Assembly (NCBI RefSeq): GCF_048268085.1
Contig: NZ_JBLWWF010000016.1
Location: 1-64,000 of the forward strand
Source: Neptunicella sp048268085
GTDB taxonomy: Bacteria > Pseudomonadota > Gammaproteobacteria > Enterobacterales > Alteromonadaceae
Length of the DNA stretch: 64,000 nt
Direction: 5' to 3'
Part shown: positions 27,113-35,430 of the stretch, piece after piece
Layout: the number at the start of each line of letters is the position of its first letter
Position numbering within the stretch: the first letter of the stretch is position 1
Position numbers and translations under genes: made by a program
The notes under the pieces: generated by a model
The model's database searches: none
Told to the model about the DNA's origin: nothing
Seen by the model: the letters and a program-made list of their open reading frames with translations, nothing else

Positions 27113-28354
27113 ATGCGCAATTGGAGACGGAACTTGAAAAATTGGATTAACTGGAAAGGTGTTTTGCTCGGCGTTGTGGTGACCATTGCGATGTTAGTGG
27201 CGATTAATGCAACGGCACTCATGCGTTTTTATTCTGTTGTCACCTTGTACGACAAAGATAAAATTGTCGAAAACTTTCAGCATATGCCAGCACTGTTTAA
27301 TGCGACCGAAGTACACCCCTCAACTCAGCCAAATCCTTTACCCAAAGCGATTAAACCCTTGCCGCAGAGTTTTGAATTTGAAGGTGAGTCGATCAATACC
27401 GCTGAGTTTTTAGCTTCCAATAACACCACCGGTTTATTGGTGTTAAAAGATGGTGTGATTGTGAGTGAGAACTATTATCTGGGGCATAGTGAAAATGGCC
27501 AGCATATTTCTTTTTCGGTTGCTAAATCTTTTATCTCAGCCTTATTGGGTATAGCCATTGATGAAGGGTATATCGATAGTATTGAACAAACGGTTACGGA
27601 TTATGTTCCAGAGTTAAAAGGTTCCGGATATGACGGTGTGCGGATTAAAGATGTGCTGCAAATGTCTTCTGGCGTGCGTTTTAATGAAGACTATGGGGAT
27701 TTTGATTCCGATATTAATCGTTTTTCCCGTACGGTCGCGTTAGGTCAATCGTTTGATGACTTCACCGCAACGCTGGAGCGTGAAAGAGAGCCCGGGACTT
27801 ATCATCATTATGTGAGTATCGATACCCAAGTACTCGGCATGATTATCACCCGGGCTACTGGTCAGTCATTAACGCATTATTTGCAGGAAAAAATCTGGCA
27901 ACCGCTGGGAATGGAGCATGCAGCGTATTGGTTGGCCGATGACACCGGCATGGAACTGGCGTTGGGCGGCTTGAACGTGTCGTTGCGCGATTATGCCCGC
28001 TTTGGTCAGTTGTATTTACATCAGGGCCAGCATCAGGGTAAACAAATTGTACCGCAGCATTGGGTGGTGGACTCAGTTACGCCGGATGCCCCCCATTTAA
28101 TGCCGGGTAAAAATAATCCAGCCTCGGATACCGAGTCGGGTTATGGCTATCAATGGTGGATCCCGAATGACGGAAATGGTGAGTTTCAGGCTCAGGGCAT
28201 TTATGGGCAGTATATTTTTGTCGATCCGAATAATAATACTGTGATCGTGAAAAACTCGGCCAATCATTTATATAATGATCAGTCGTACCAATGGTCAGCC
28301 AAACATCAGGCGATGTTTCGACAAATCAGTCAACACTATAGTCAATCGTTTTAA
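27113..28354 (+). CDS. Serine hydrolase of the class C beta-lactamase / EstB family
   Basis: 413 residues with an N-terminal membrane anchor (about 15-35). The SxxK motif is in FSVAKSFISALLG, a Tyr motif in YHHYVSID, and the C-terminal GYGYQWWIP and GIYGQYIF segments fit the beta-lactamase-like hydrolase fold, close in pattern to 6-aminohexanoate-dimer hydrolases and esterases. The substrate is unknown; a beta-lactamase activity is not implied. The gene stands alone behind the efflux terminator, although it may share its orientation with the EamA gene that follows. Confidence 0.87.
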   Translation: MRNWRRNLKNWINWKGVLLGVVVTIAMLVAINATALMRFYSVVTLYDKDKIVENFQHMPALFNATEVHPSTQPNPLPKAIKPLPQSFEFEGESINTAEFLASNNTTGLLVLKDGVIVSENYYLGHSENGQHISFSVAKSFISALLGIAIDEGYIDSIEQTVTDYVPELKGSGYDGVRIKDVLQMSSGVRFNEDYGDFDSDINRFSRTVALGQSFDDFTATLEREREPGTYHHYVSIDTQVLGMIITRATGQSLTHYLQEKIWQPLGMEHAAYWLADDTGMELALGGLNVSLRDYARFGQLYLHQGQHQGKQIVPQHWVVDSVTPDAPHLMPGKNNPASDTESGYGYQWWIPNDGNGEFQAQGIYGQYIFVDPNNNTVIVKNSANHLYNDQSYQWSAKHQAMFRQISQHYSQSF

Positions 28355-28391
28355 TTTCCCCCTCGGTTGAGGGGAGTGCTCAGGAGTTTCA

Positions 28392-29264
28392 GTGATAGGT
28401 GAAATTGCCGCGTTAAGTACGGCGCTTTGTTGGGCAATCGCTGCCCGTATGTTTAGGTTATTAGGGGCGAGCTTTTCGCCATTGTCCTTAAATTTGTGGA
28501 AGGGACTAGTGGCGTTGGTCATCCTGATCCCGGTTACCACTTATATCTATCCGGATGTGAGTTTGTCGCAAACTCACATTATCTGGTTATTGGTCAGTGG
28601 TGCTATTGGTATCGGGCTGGGGGACACATTTTTCTTTCAATCGTTAAACAAGATTGGTGATAGTCAGTCTATTTTGGTGGTAGAAACCTTAGCCCCCGTA
28701 TTTACCGCACTATTAGCCATGGCTTGGATTGCCGAGTGGTTAACCTGGCAGCAATGGGTTGGTATCGCGGTGGTCATTTTAGCGGTGGATATGGTGGTTA
28801 AAATACAAAAGCGTCAGCAAATCGAAGCCTTTGAATTAACCGCGTATGGTTATGCGGCATTAGCTGCGTTATGTCAGGCGTTAGGGGCGGTGATCAGTCG
28901 TGACATTTTAACCCAAACCCACGCCGATCCGGCTAATACCAGTCAGGTCAGGCTGGCAGGTGGGTTGGCTATTATTGTTTTACTGATGCTAGTTAAACGT
29001 ACTCGCTGGCTACCCAAAATGGAACGGCCCAAACAAACATTAATGTTATTCGCCGGTGCCACACTAATTGGTACCTTTGCCGCGTTATACCTGCAAATGC
29101 TGGCTTTTACCTACACCAAAGCGGCTATTGTGCAAACCCTATTTGCCACCAGTGTGATTTTATCTTTGGTGGTGGCTAAAGTACTGGGCGAAAAAGTGAA
29201 TGGTAAAACCGCTATCTGGTCAGTGGTGGCCTTGTTTGGTGTTGCAGTAATGGTGATCAGTTAA
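28392..29264 (+). CDS. DMT-superfamily (EamA) transporter
   Basis: 290 residues, ten predicted membrane helices arranged as two EamA repeats (about 3-135 and 150-288). The GTG at 28392 is preceded by CAGGAG at a good distance. It is a putative exporter of metabolites or amino acids; the substrate cannot be told from sequence. It lies 37 bp after the serine hydrolase and may be cotranscribed. Confidence 0.88.
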   Translation: MIGEIAALSTALCWAIAARMFRLLGASFSPLSLNLWKGLVALVILIPVTTYIYPDVSLSQTHIIWLLVSGAIGIGLGDTFFFQSLNKIGDSQSILVVETLAPVFTALLAMAWIAEWLTWQQWVGIAVVILAVDMVVKIQKRQQIEAFELTAYGYAALAALCQALGAVISRDILTQTHADPANTSQVRLAGGLAIIVLLMLVKRTRWLPKMERPKQTLMLFAGATLIGTFAALYLQMLAFTYTKAAIVQTLFATSVILSLVVAKVLGEKVNGKTAIWSVVALFGVAVMVIS

Positions 29265-29265
29265 T

Positions 29266-29395
29266 AGCCGCGAGCGTCGAGCAACGAGTTGCGAGCTAAA
29301 AAATTAAAAACATTCACCCTTCACCGGCTTTTAAGTCGGTATGGATTAATCTTATCTGTATTTAGCTCGCGGCTCGAAGCTCGCCACTCGACGCT
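29266..29395. repeat. Inverted repeat of GCGAG-rich arms between eamA-like gene and rpsF
   Basis: The left arm (29266-29300, AGCGTCGAG...GCGAGCTAAA) and right arm (29361-29395) are reverse complements over about 28 positions with one 7-nt indel and few mismatches. The arms would form a long hairpin around a 60-nt centre. The phrase GCGAGCT/CGAGC resembles dispersed repeats of other Alteromonadales genomes, which I recall but could not search. Confidence 0.6.
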
Positions 29396-29450
29396 TTATT
29401 TTATTTTTTTTTTGCGGTTGAACTATTTGCCGGTTTTATCGACATTATTC

Positions 29451-29477
29451 TTGTATCCAGTCGATATTTTATATAAA
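29451..29477 (+). promoter_or_regulatory. Possible promoter of the rpsF operon
   Basis: TTGTAT (29451) and TATAAA (29472) have a short 15-bp spacer and are followed by a GC-rich stretch CGCGCCC, like the discriminators of growth-rate-regulated ribosomal promoters. The leader to rpsF is about 85 nt. Confidence 0.35.
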
Positions 29478-29572
29478 CTTCGCGCCCTTAATTCAGCCTA
29501 CACCCTTTTTTAGTTCCTTGTCTCAAACAGTGATGGCTGAGCTGTACGAGGCTACAACCGTAAGGAGCAACG

Positions 29573-29965
29573 ATGCGTCATTACGAAATCGTGTTCATGG
29601 TTCACCCTGATCAGAGTGAACAAGTTCCAGGTATGATCGAGCGTTATACTGAAATCCTCAAAAAAGATGATGGAAAAATTCATCGTCTGGAAGATTGGGG
29701 CCGTCGTCAATTGGCTTACCCAATCGATAAAATTCATAAAGCGCATTACGTGCTAATCAATGCTGAAGCGACTGCTGAAGCCGTTGAAGAGCTAGAAACT
29801 GCGTTCCGTTTTAACGATGTAATCCTGCGTAATCTAGTTATGCGTACCAAAGGTGCGGTAACTGAAGCTTCTCCAATGGCTAAAGAAAACGCACGTGAAG
29901 ATCGTCGTGAAAAGCGTGAAGAGAAGCCTGTAGCTGAAGAAGCTGAAGCTTCATCTGACGAATAA
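29573..29965 (+). CDS. rpsF: 30S ribosomal protein S6
   Basis: 130 residues (E. coli about 131-135). The start MRHYEIVFMVHPDQSEQVPG and the RRQLAYPIDK segment are those of S6. The C-terminus is acidic and basic (EKREEKPVAEEAEASSDE), with Glu residues at the end, the kind of tail that RimK extends in E. coli. A good ribosome-binding site (AAGGAG) precedes it. First gene of rpsF-rpsR-rplI. Confidence 0.98.
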   Translation: MRHYEIVFMVHPDQSEQVPGMIERYTEILKKDDGKIHRLEDWGRRQLAYPIDKIHKAHYVLINAEATAEAVEELETAFRFNDVILRNLVMRTKGAVTEASPMAKENAREDRREKREEKPVAEEAEASSDE

Positions 29966-29982
29966 TTTAGAGGAGAATCATA

Positions 29983-30210
29983 ATGTCTCGTTTTTTCAGA
30001 CGTCGTAAATTCTGCCGCTTCACTGCTGAAGACGTGCAAGAAATTGATTATAAAGATACTGCGGTACTTAAAAATTACATCACTGAAAGTGGTAAAATTG
30101 TACCTAGCCGTATTACTGGCACCCGTGCTAAATATCAGCGTCAGTTGTCAACTGCTATTAAGCGTGCGCGCTTCTTGGCTTTGTTGCCTTACACTGATTC
30201 ACATAAATAA
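29983..30210 (+). CDS. rpsR: 30S ribosomal protein S18
   Basis: 75 residues, the E. coli length. Motifs FRRRKFCRF, RITGTRAKYQRQL and AIKRARFLALLPY are those of S18. It lies only 17 bp after rpsF, so there is no room for priB, which stands between these genes in E. coli. Confidence 0.98.
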   Translation: MSRFFRRRKFCRFTAEDVQEIDYKDTAVLKNYITESGKIVPSRITGTRAKYQRQLSTAIKRARFLALLPYTDSHK

Positions 30211-30239
30211 TTGTTGGCGAATAGAGAAGAGGTAGCAAG

Positions 30240-30692
30240 ATGAATATCATTCTACTAGACAAAGTCGCCAACTTAGGCGGTTTGGGTGATCAAGTCACTG
30301 TAAAATCTGGTTACGCACGTAACTTCCTTTTCCCACAAGGAAAAGCGGTTCCTGCAACCAAAGATAATGTTGAAAAATTTGAACAACGTCGCGCTGAATT
30401 AGAAGCAAAAATTGCTGATAAATTAGCTGCCGCTGAAGCTCGTGCTGCTAAAATTGCAGAATTGGCTGAAGTGACCATCGCTGCCCCTGCGGGTGACGAA
30501 GGTAAATTGTTCGGTTCAATCGGTACTCGCGATGTGGCTGATGCCATTAGTGCTGCCGGTGTTGAAATTGCTAAATCAGAAGTGAAAATGCCTAACGGAA
30601 CTATCCGTGAAACGGGTACTCACGCTCTGGATTTACAATTGCATTCAGACGTTATCGCAACAATCAATGTTGTGGTTATCGCTGAAGCCTAA
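30240..30692 (+). CDS. rplI: 50S ribosomal protein L9
   Basis: 150 residues (E. coli 149). N-terminal MNIILLDKVANLGGLGDQV and GYARNFLFPQGKA are diagnostic, joined by the long helix (about 42-75) to the C-terminal domain ending QLHSDVIATINVVV. Last gene of the operon, followed by a terminator. Confidence 0.98.
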   Translation: MNIILLDKVANLGGLGDQVTVKSGYARNFLFPQGKAVPATKDNVEKFEQRRAELEAKIADKLAAAEARAAKIAELAEVTIAAPAGDEGKLFGSIGTRDVADAISAAGVEIAKSEVKMPNGTIRETGTHALDLQLHSDVIATINVVVIAEA

Positions 30693-30716
30693 TTCGACTT
30701 ATCGAATCTGATTGCT

Positions 30717-30741
30717 AAAACCTCCTTCGGGAGGTTTTTTT
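30717..30741 (+). terminator. Terminator of rpsF-rpsR-rplI
   Basis: AACCTCC-TTCG-GGAGGTT (30719-30736) with a UUCG loop and a T run. The stop codon of the convergent MFS gene lies inside the T run, so the two transcription units abut. Confidence 0.92.
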
Positions 30742-32029
30742 ATGTCTCCGGTAAATAGCGTCCTACTAATAAGGCTGATGCGCTGGTTATGGCAAAGCCG
30801 ATAAAGACAGCCACAAGAGAGAAATGCGCAATAAGCGCCCCCCCTAATCCTACCAATAACAACATGACACCTATAACGGTATTGCTCACCGACACATAAT
30901 CGGTGCGTTTGTTGCCTTGTGCTAAATCAACCAGATAGGTCTTGCGTCCCAGCCTGACACCTTGATGAGTAACTGAAATTAGAAAAAATAATCCCATTAA
31001 AATCCAGAGGCTATATTGGGGTTCAAAATAACGGGTGAGCGCTGCGACAAGACACAGGGCGGTGGTAAGCGCAGCGGTTAATAATAATACTCGTCGGCTG
31101 GACTGATCTGCTAACTTACCCCAGATCCCCCCGCTGATAAAACTGGCAAAGCCAGCAATACTCATAAATATTCCAAGATTTATTATGGAATTATCATGGC
31201 TAAGTTGTTGGGCCAAAATAATAAAATATGGAGTGGTGAGTCCCGAACTCATCAGTAAACAGCGCACTAATACAAAGCGCCTGAATGGGATATCATCCTT
31301 AAGTAGCGTTAAACTTTTTAGTGCATGCAAAAACGCATTGCTACCGCCATCGGTTGCTCCGGGATACTCATCTAGCCGCCAGTAGTGTGCAGCGGCAATG
31401 ACCCAGCATAATGCTCCTCCAAGCAATAAAAGATGGTTACTTTGTTGCAGGTTAATATCCCACATCAACATGATACCCACAGCGATACTAATTAATCCGG
31501 CTGCACTGGCGCTGTAGCCAGTTAAACGCCCTCGCCGTTGTTTAGGGATGGTTTTACCCAATACATCTTTGGATGCAACAGAACAGACTCCACGGGCCAG
31601 ACTAAAAATAATAAGCAACGCCAAGATCGATAATCCTGCCTCCATCTTGGATAAACTTAAGGTCACCCAAGCCATGCCGGCTACGCTTAGACCCTGAACA
31701 ATACAGCCAAACACAAAAAAGGTTTTACGAATGGCAAATCGGCGTATGACTCCCCCCACAATTAATTGCGGGATCAGTGAGCCAGATTCGCGCACAGGAA
31801 CGAGTAATCCGCTTAAAAATACTGGTGCGCCAACACTGTTCATCACCCAGGGCAACACGACTTTGGTACTCGTTAAGGCATCGCCTAATTTGGTAAAAAA
31901 CTGGGTGATCAGGATCAAGAAAAAATTACCCGGTACTACATTGCATGCATCATGACTAATTTCTTTACAAATACGGGCATCTTCTTCATCGGCTAAATAC
32001 TGATAGAGATGGTCAACTTTTTCGGACAT
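30740..32029 (-). CDS. MFS transporter
   Basis: 429 residues with an about 35-residue cytoplasmic N-terminus and roughly twelve membrane helices. The motif GKLADQSSRRVLLL between helices 8 and 9 resembles the MFS motif A repeat. The family or substrate cannot be named; the hydrophilic N-terminal stretch with DEEDARICKEISHDACN is unusual for the superfamily. It converges on rplI and is divergent from the SIMPL gene. Confidence 0.85.
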   Translation of the reverse strand: MSEKVDHLYQYLADEEDARICKEISHDACNVVPGNFFLILITQFFTKLGDALTSTKVVLPWVMNSVGAPVFLSGLLVPVRESGSLIPQLIVGGVIRRFAIRKTFFVFGCIVQGLSVAGMAWVTLSLSKMEAGLSILALLIIFSLARGVCSVASKDVLGKTIPKQRRGRLTGYSASAAGLISIAVGIMLMWDINLQQSNHLLLLGGALCWVIAAAHYWRLDEYPGATDGGSNAFLHALKSLTLLKDDIPFRRFVLVRCLLMSSGLTTPYFIILAQQLSHDNSIINLGIFMSIAGFASFISGGIWGKLADQSSRRVLLLTAALTTALCLVAALTRYFEPQYSLWILMGLFFLISVTHQGVRLGRKTYLVDLAQGNKRTDYVSVSNTVIGVMLLLVGLGGALIAHFSLVAVFIGFAITSASALLVGRYLPET

Positions 32030-32090
32030 AGACAGCTTGTTAAGTTCTGTTTAGAGTACCTCATTGTGCAAATTTATGCGGGAGATTGGA

Positions 32091-32807
32091 ATGCAAAACA
32101 ATAAAACCGGGGCATTTATCTTAGCGATAGGCATTTTTCTAGGATTATCGACAATGGGCTATTTACTTGCTAATGCCGCAATTGATTACAAGCTGTTTGA
32201 GCGTAGCGTGACAGTTAAAGGATTATCGGAGCGCGAATACCCGGCAGATATTGTGATTTGGCCGATTCAATTTACTGCTGCCGATAATCAGCTTTCCACG
32301 TTATATGCCACAATTGACCAGCAAACCCGTCTAATTAAAACTTTCCTGCAAGATAAAGGGATTAACAGCAGCGATATCAGTTTTTCATCCCCGGCGATTA
32401 CCGATAAATCGGCACAATCTTATGGCAACAATGCCGGTATTGAATATCGTTATTCAGCGATTCAATCGGTTACCGTGTATTCCAGCGATATTGAGACCGT
32501 ACGCAGTGTTATGAGTGAATTATCGGATTTGGGTAAGCAGGGCATTGTGTTTACCGGTGATAATTATCAGGCTCAAACGGAATACCTGTTTACCCGTTTG
32601 AATGATGTCAAACCGGCCATGATAGAAGAAGCCACCCGCCAAGCAAGAGAGGTGGCCGAAAAATTTGCTGCTGATTCACAAAGCAAATTGGGTAAAATTA
32701 AACGCGCCTCACAGGGGCAATTTAGTATCAGTGCGCGGGATAAGAACAACCCCCATATTAAGAAAATACGCGTGGTATCAACGGTGGAATATTACTTATC
32801 TGATTGA
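32091..32807 (+). CDS. SIMPL-domain (DUF541) membrane-anchored protein
   Basis: 238 residues from the ATG at 32091, chosen because GGGAG stands 6 nt before it; earlier in-frame starts at 32064 and 32076 lack this. An N-terminal membrane anchor (about 7-28) precedes the SIMPL domain, which begins with SVTVKGLSEREYPADI and ends with VSTVEYYL. The family includes YggE and oxidative-stress or envelope proteins of unclear mechanism. Confidence 0.87.
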   Translation: MQNNKTGAFILAIGIFLGLSTMGYLLANAAIDYKLFERSVTVKGLSEREYPADIVIWPIQFTAADNQLSTLYATIDQQTRLIKTFLQDKGINSSDISFSSPAITDKSAQSYGNNAGIEYRYSAIQSVTVYSSDIETVRSVMSELSDLGKQGIVFTGDNYQAQTEYLFTRLNDVKPAMIEEATRQAREVAEKFAADSQSKLGKIKRASQGQFSISARDKNNPHIKKIRVVSTVEYYLSD

Positions 32808-32891
32808 TGAATAAGCCGTTATGCCATGTACTTGGAGCATTATTTGAATAAATCGCGAGCACTGCTAGTCAGTTGCATCGCGATTTTAAAC

Positions 32892-32916
32892 CGTTGTAAA
32901 GCCTGTGTTTACAACG
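32892..32916 (-). terminator. Hairpin at the end of the yqhD-like gene
   Basis: A perfect 9-bp stem (CGTTGTAAA at 32892-32900 with 32908-32916) overlaps the stop codon. On the minus strand only a short T-rich tail follows, so it is a weak terminator candidate. Confidence 0.4.
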
Positions 32917-34060
32917 CTGCTTTAATAATCAGCTCTGCATCTTTTGGGGTCATATCACCCCGCTCACCGAGCTTCATGACACCATTTTCCATCAGTTTTC
33001 TGGGCACCAGACGAATCGCCGAGTCGTCGATATTATGTTCGTGCAAATAGGTTTTCATGCCCATTTGCTGGAAGAACGCTTCGGTTTTTGCAATGGCTTG
33101 ATCAATGGCCTTATCGGCATCGCTGGTATCCAAATGCCAGACCCGCTCAGCAAACTGGATCAGTTTGTCTCGCTTGGCGTTGCGCTGATGGCGGATTAAT
33201 TGGGGGAATACAATCGCCAACGTCACGGCATGATCCAGTCCATATAGCGCGGTCAGTTCATGGCCTATCTGGTGGGTGGCCCAATCCTGCGGCACCCCGG
33301 CACCAATTAACCCGCTAAGTGCCTGGGTGGCGTTCCACATTAAATTGGCGCGGACTTCATAATTTTCAGGCTCGAACACTTTGGGGCCCAATTCGATCAG
33401 GTTTTGTAAAATCCCTTCTGCAAAACGGTCTTGAACGGTGGCATTGATCGGATAGGTTAAATACTGTTCCATCACATGCACAAAGGCATCCACGACACCA
33501 TTTGCTAACTGACGGTCAGGCAACGAGTAAGTTACTTGTGGATCGAGTACGGCAAATTGAGGGCGGACATGATCGGACAAAAAAGCCAGCTTTTTGCCCA
33601 TTTCGCTGCGATTCACCACTGACGCGGTATTGGTTTCGCTGCCAGTGGCAGGCAAAGTCAACACACATCCCATCGGCACGGCTTGGTTAACTGGTGCACC
33701 TTTAGCCAGAATATCCCAGGGATCGCCGTCAAACTTTGCGGCAGCAGCGATAAATTTGGCACCATCAACTACCGAACCACCACCGACTGCCAGTAAGTAA
33801 TCGATATTCTGTTGTTTAACAATTTCAACGGCTTTCATCAGGGTAGTGAATTCGGGATTGGCTTCGATACCGGAAAATTCACTCCATTGATGTTCGTTTA
33901 GTTGTTCGGTGACTTGTTGATAAACACCATTACTTTTGATGCTACCGCCACCATACAGCAGCAGAATATTGCTGTTGGCGGGTAACAAGGTATTTAATTG
34001 CTGGATACTATCTTTACCAAAAGCGACTTTGGTTGGATTGTGAAAAATAAAGTTCTGCAT
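32909..34060 (-). CDS. yqhD: NADPH-dependent aldehyde reductase / iron-type alcohol dehydrogenase, YqhD-like
   Basis: 383 residues, colinear with E. coli YqhD (387): YGGGSIKSNGV, the cofactor loop VGGGSVVDGAKFIAAAA, PMGCVLTLPATGSE, and metal ligands in NGVVDAFVHVMEQ, WATHQIGHELTA and YGLDHAVTLA. The GGGSxxD motif is that of NADP-preferring members. It reduces short-chain and peroxidation-derived aldehydes. Divergent from the aminotransferase gene. Confidence 0.94.
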   Translation of the reverse strand: MQNFIFHNPTKVAFGKDSIQQLNTLLPANSNILLLYGGGSIKSNGVYQQVTEQLNEHQWSEFSGIEANPEFTTLMKAVEIVKQQNIDYLLAVGGGSVVDGAKFIAAAAKFDGDPWDILAKGAPVNQAVPMGCVLTLPATGSETNTASVVNRSEMGKKLAFLSDHVRPQFAVLDPQVTYSLPDRQLANGVVDAFVHVMEQYLTYPINATVQDRFAEGILQNLIELGPKVFEPENYEVRANLMWNATQALSGLIGAGVPQDWATHQIGHELTALYGLDHAVTLAIVFPQLIRHQRNAKRDKLIQFAERVWHLDTSDADKAIDQAIAKTEAFFQQMGMKTYLHEHNIDDSAIRLVPRKLMENGVMKLGERGDMTPKDAELIIKAAL

Positions 34061-34233
34061 AACAACACCTGATTGTTGGAAAGTGAAAGCGCTAATTACG
34101 TTAGATGTTAACTTTTACATCATTATTCTTATGGTGAATATTCGGCATAAGTTGGAACAAACTGTGTTGAAAATAAATTATGTTAGGCTTGGAAGATAAA
34201 AAACTAATCTAATTCATTTTCAGGAGCAGATTG

Positions 34234-35358
34234 ATGTCATTCCATTCTTTTATTCCGCCACATCGTACTTTAATGGGACCGGGTCCCTCAGATATCAACC
34301 CTCGAGTCTTATCTGCATTGGCACGGCCTACCATTGGTCACCTTGATCCGTTGTTTGTCGCCATGATGGATGAACTCAAACAATTATTACAGTATGCCTT
34401 TCAAACTGAAAACACCTTTACCATTGCGGTTTCGGCGCCCGGCTCGGCCGGTATGGAAGCCTGTTTTGTCAATCTGCTAGAACCGGGTGATAAAGTCATT
34501 GTGTGCATTAATGGCGTGTTTGGCACCCGCATGCGTGAAAATGTCGTGCGTTGTGGTGCCGAGGCGATTGTCGTCGAAGATGACTGGGGCAGGGCTGTCA
34601 CTCCTGAAAAACTGGAAACCGCACTAAAAGCTCACCCCGATGCCAAGTTTGTTGCTTTTGTGCATGCCGAAACGTCTACTGGCGCCTTGTCCGACGCCAA
34701 AACATTATGTGCACTCGCCAAGCAACACGGCTGTTTAACGATTGTAGATGCAGTTACATCATTAGGGGGCGTGGAACTGCGGGTTGATGACTGGGGGATT
34801 GATGCCATTTATTCAGGTAGTCAGAAATGTTTGTCTTGCGTACCGGGACTATCACCGGTCAGTTTTAGTCCATCCGCTGTTAATATCATTCAAAATCGTA
34901 AAACGCCTATTCAAAGCTGGTTTCTCGATCAATCACTGGTGATGGGGTATTGGTCTGGTGAAGGTAAACGCAGTTATCACCATACCGCGCCGGTTAATTC
35001 GCTGTATGCCTTACATGAATCATTAGTTATTTTGCACAACGAAGGGCTGGAAAATAGTTGGGCCAGGCATCAACAACAGCACCAGCAACTGGCTAACGGT
35101 TTTGCCGAATTAGAGCTGGACTTTATTGTGCCTAAAGCCGAACGGCTGCCGCAATTAAACGCTGTTAAAATCCCACAGGGTATTGATGATGCCAAGGTAC
35201 GTCGCTATTTACTCAATCATTACAATCTGGAAATCGGAGCAGGTCTAGGGGATTTTGCTGGAAAAACCTGGCGAGTGGGGTTGATGGGATATGCTGCGCG
35301 CAATGAAAATGTCGCATTATGTTTGGCGGCTCTTAAAGATGCGCTATACCGAAATTAG
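34234..35358 (+). CDS. Class V aminotransferase, alanine-glyoxylate / serine-pyruvate type
   Basis: 374 residues; the ATG at 34234 is preferred to the TTG at 34231 because AGGAG lies 8 nt before it. PLP-dependent fold type I: substrate-binding MGPGPSDINPRVL, FVHAETSTG, VDAVTSLGG, and the PLP Lys in YSGSQKCLSCVPG. Members of this group transaminate alanine or serine with glyoxylate or pyruvate. The substrate is not decided by sequence; no glycolate or purine genes are adjacent. Confidence 0.92.
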   Translation: MSFHSFIPPHRTLMGPGPSDINPRVLSALARPTIGHLDPLFVAMMDELKQLLQYAFQTENTFTIAVSAPGSAGMEACFVNLLEPGDKVIVCINGVFGTRMRENVVRCGAEAIVVEDDWGRAVTPEKLETALKAHPDAKFVAFVHAETSTGALSDAKTLCALAKQHGCLTIVDAVTSLGGVELRVDDWGIDAIYSGSQKCLSCVPGLSPVSFSPSAVNIIQNRKTPIQSWFLDQSLVMGYWSGEGKRSYHHTAPVNSLYALHESLVILHNEGLENSWARHQQQHQQLANGFAELELDFIVPKAERLPQLNAVKIPQGIDDAKVRRYLLNHYNLEIGAGLGDFAGKTWRVGLMGYAARNENVALCLAALKDALYRN

Positions 35359-35375
35359 TATTACAACCATGATAT

Positions 35376-35400
35376 TAAAAAGCCGCCATTAGGCGGCTTT
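35376..35400. terminator. Bidirectional terminator between aminotransferase and S9 peptidase genes
   Basis: A 9-bp stem (AAAGCCGCC at 35379-35387 with 35392-35400, loop ATTA). The A-rich left side gives five T on the minus strand for the S9 peptidase gene; the plus strand has three. Confidence 0.75.
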
Positions 35401-35430
35401 ACAGTTATTAAATTCAACAAGTTTTATCTA

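Noticed and set aside
27113..28354. Serine hydrolase called as an antibiotic beta-lactamase next to an efflux pump
   Set aside because: The SxxK and Tyr motifs fit the wide esterase family; no evidence of beta-lactam hydrolysis, and a strong terminator separates it from the efflux operon.
29289..29513. 74-residue ORF before rpsF
   Set aside because: It lies in the inverted repeat and the likely promoter; composition is not protein-like.
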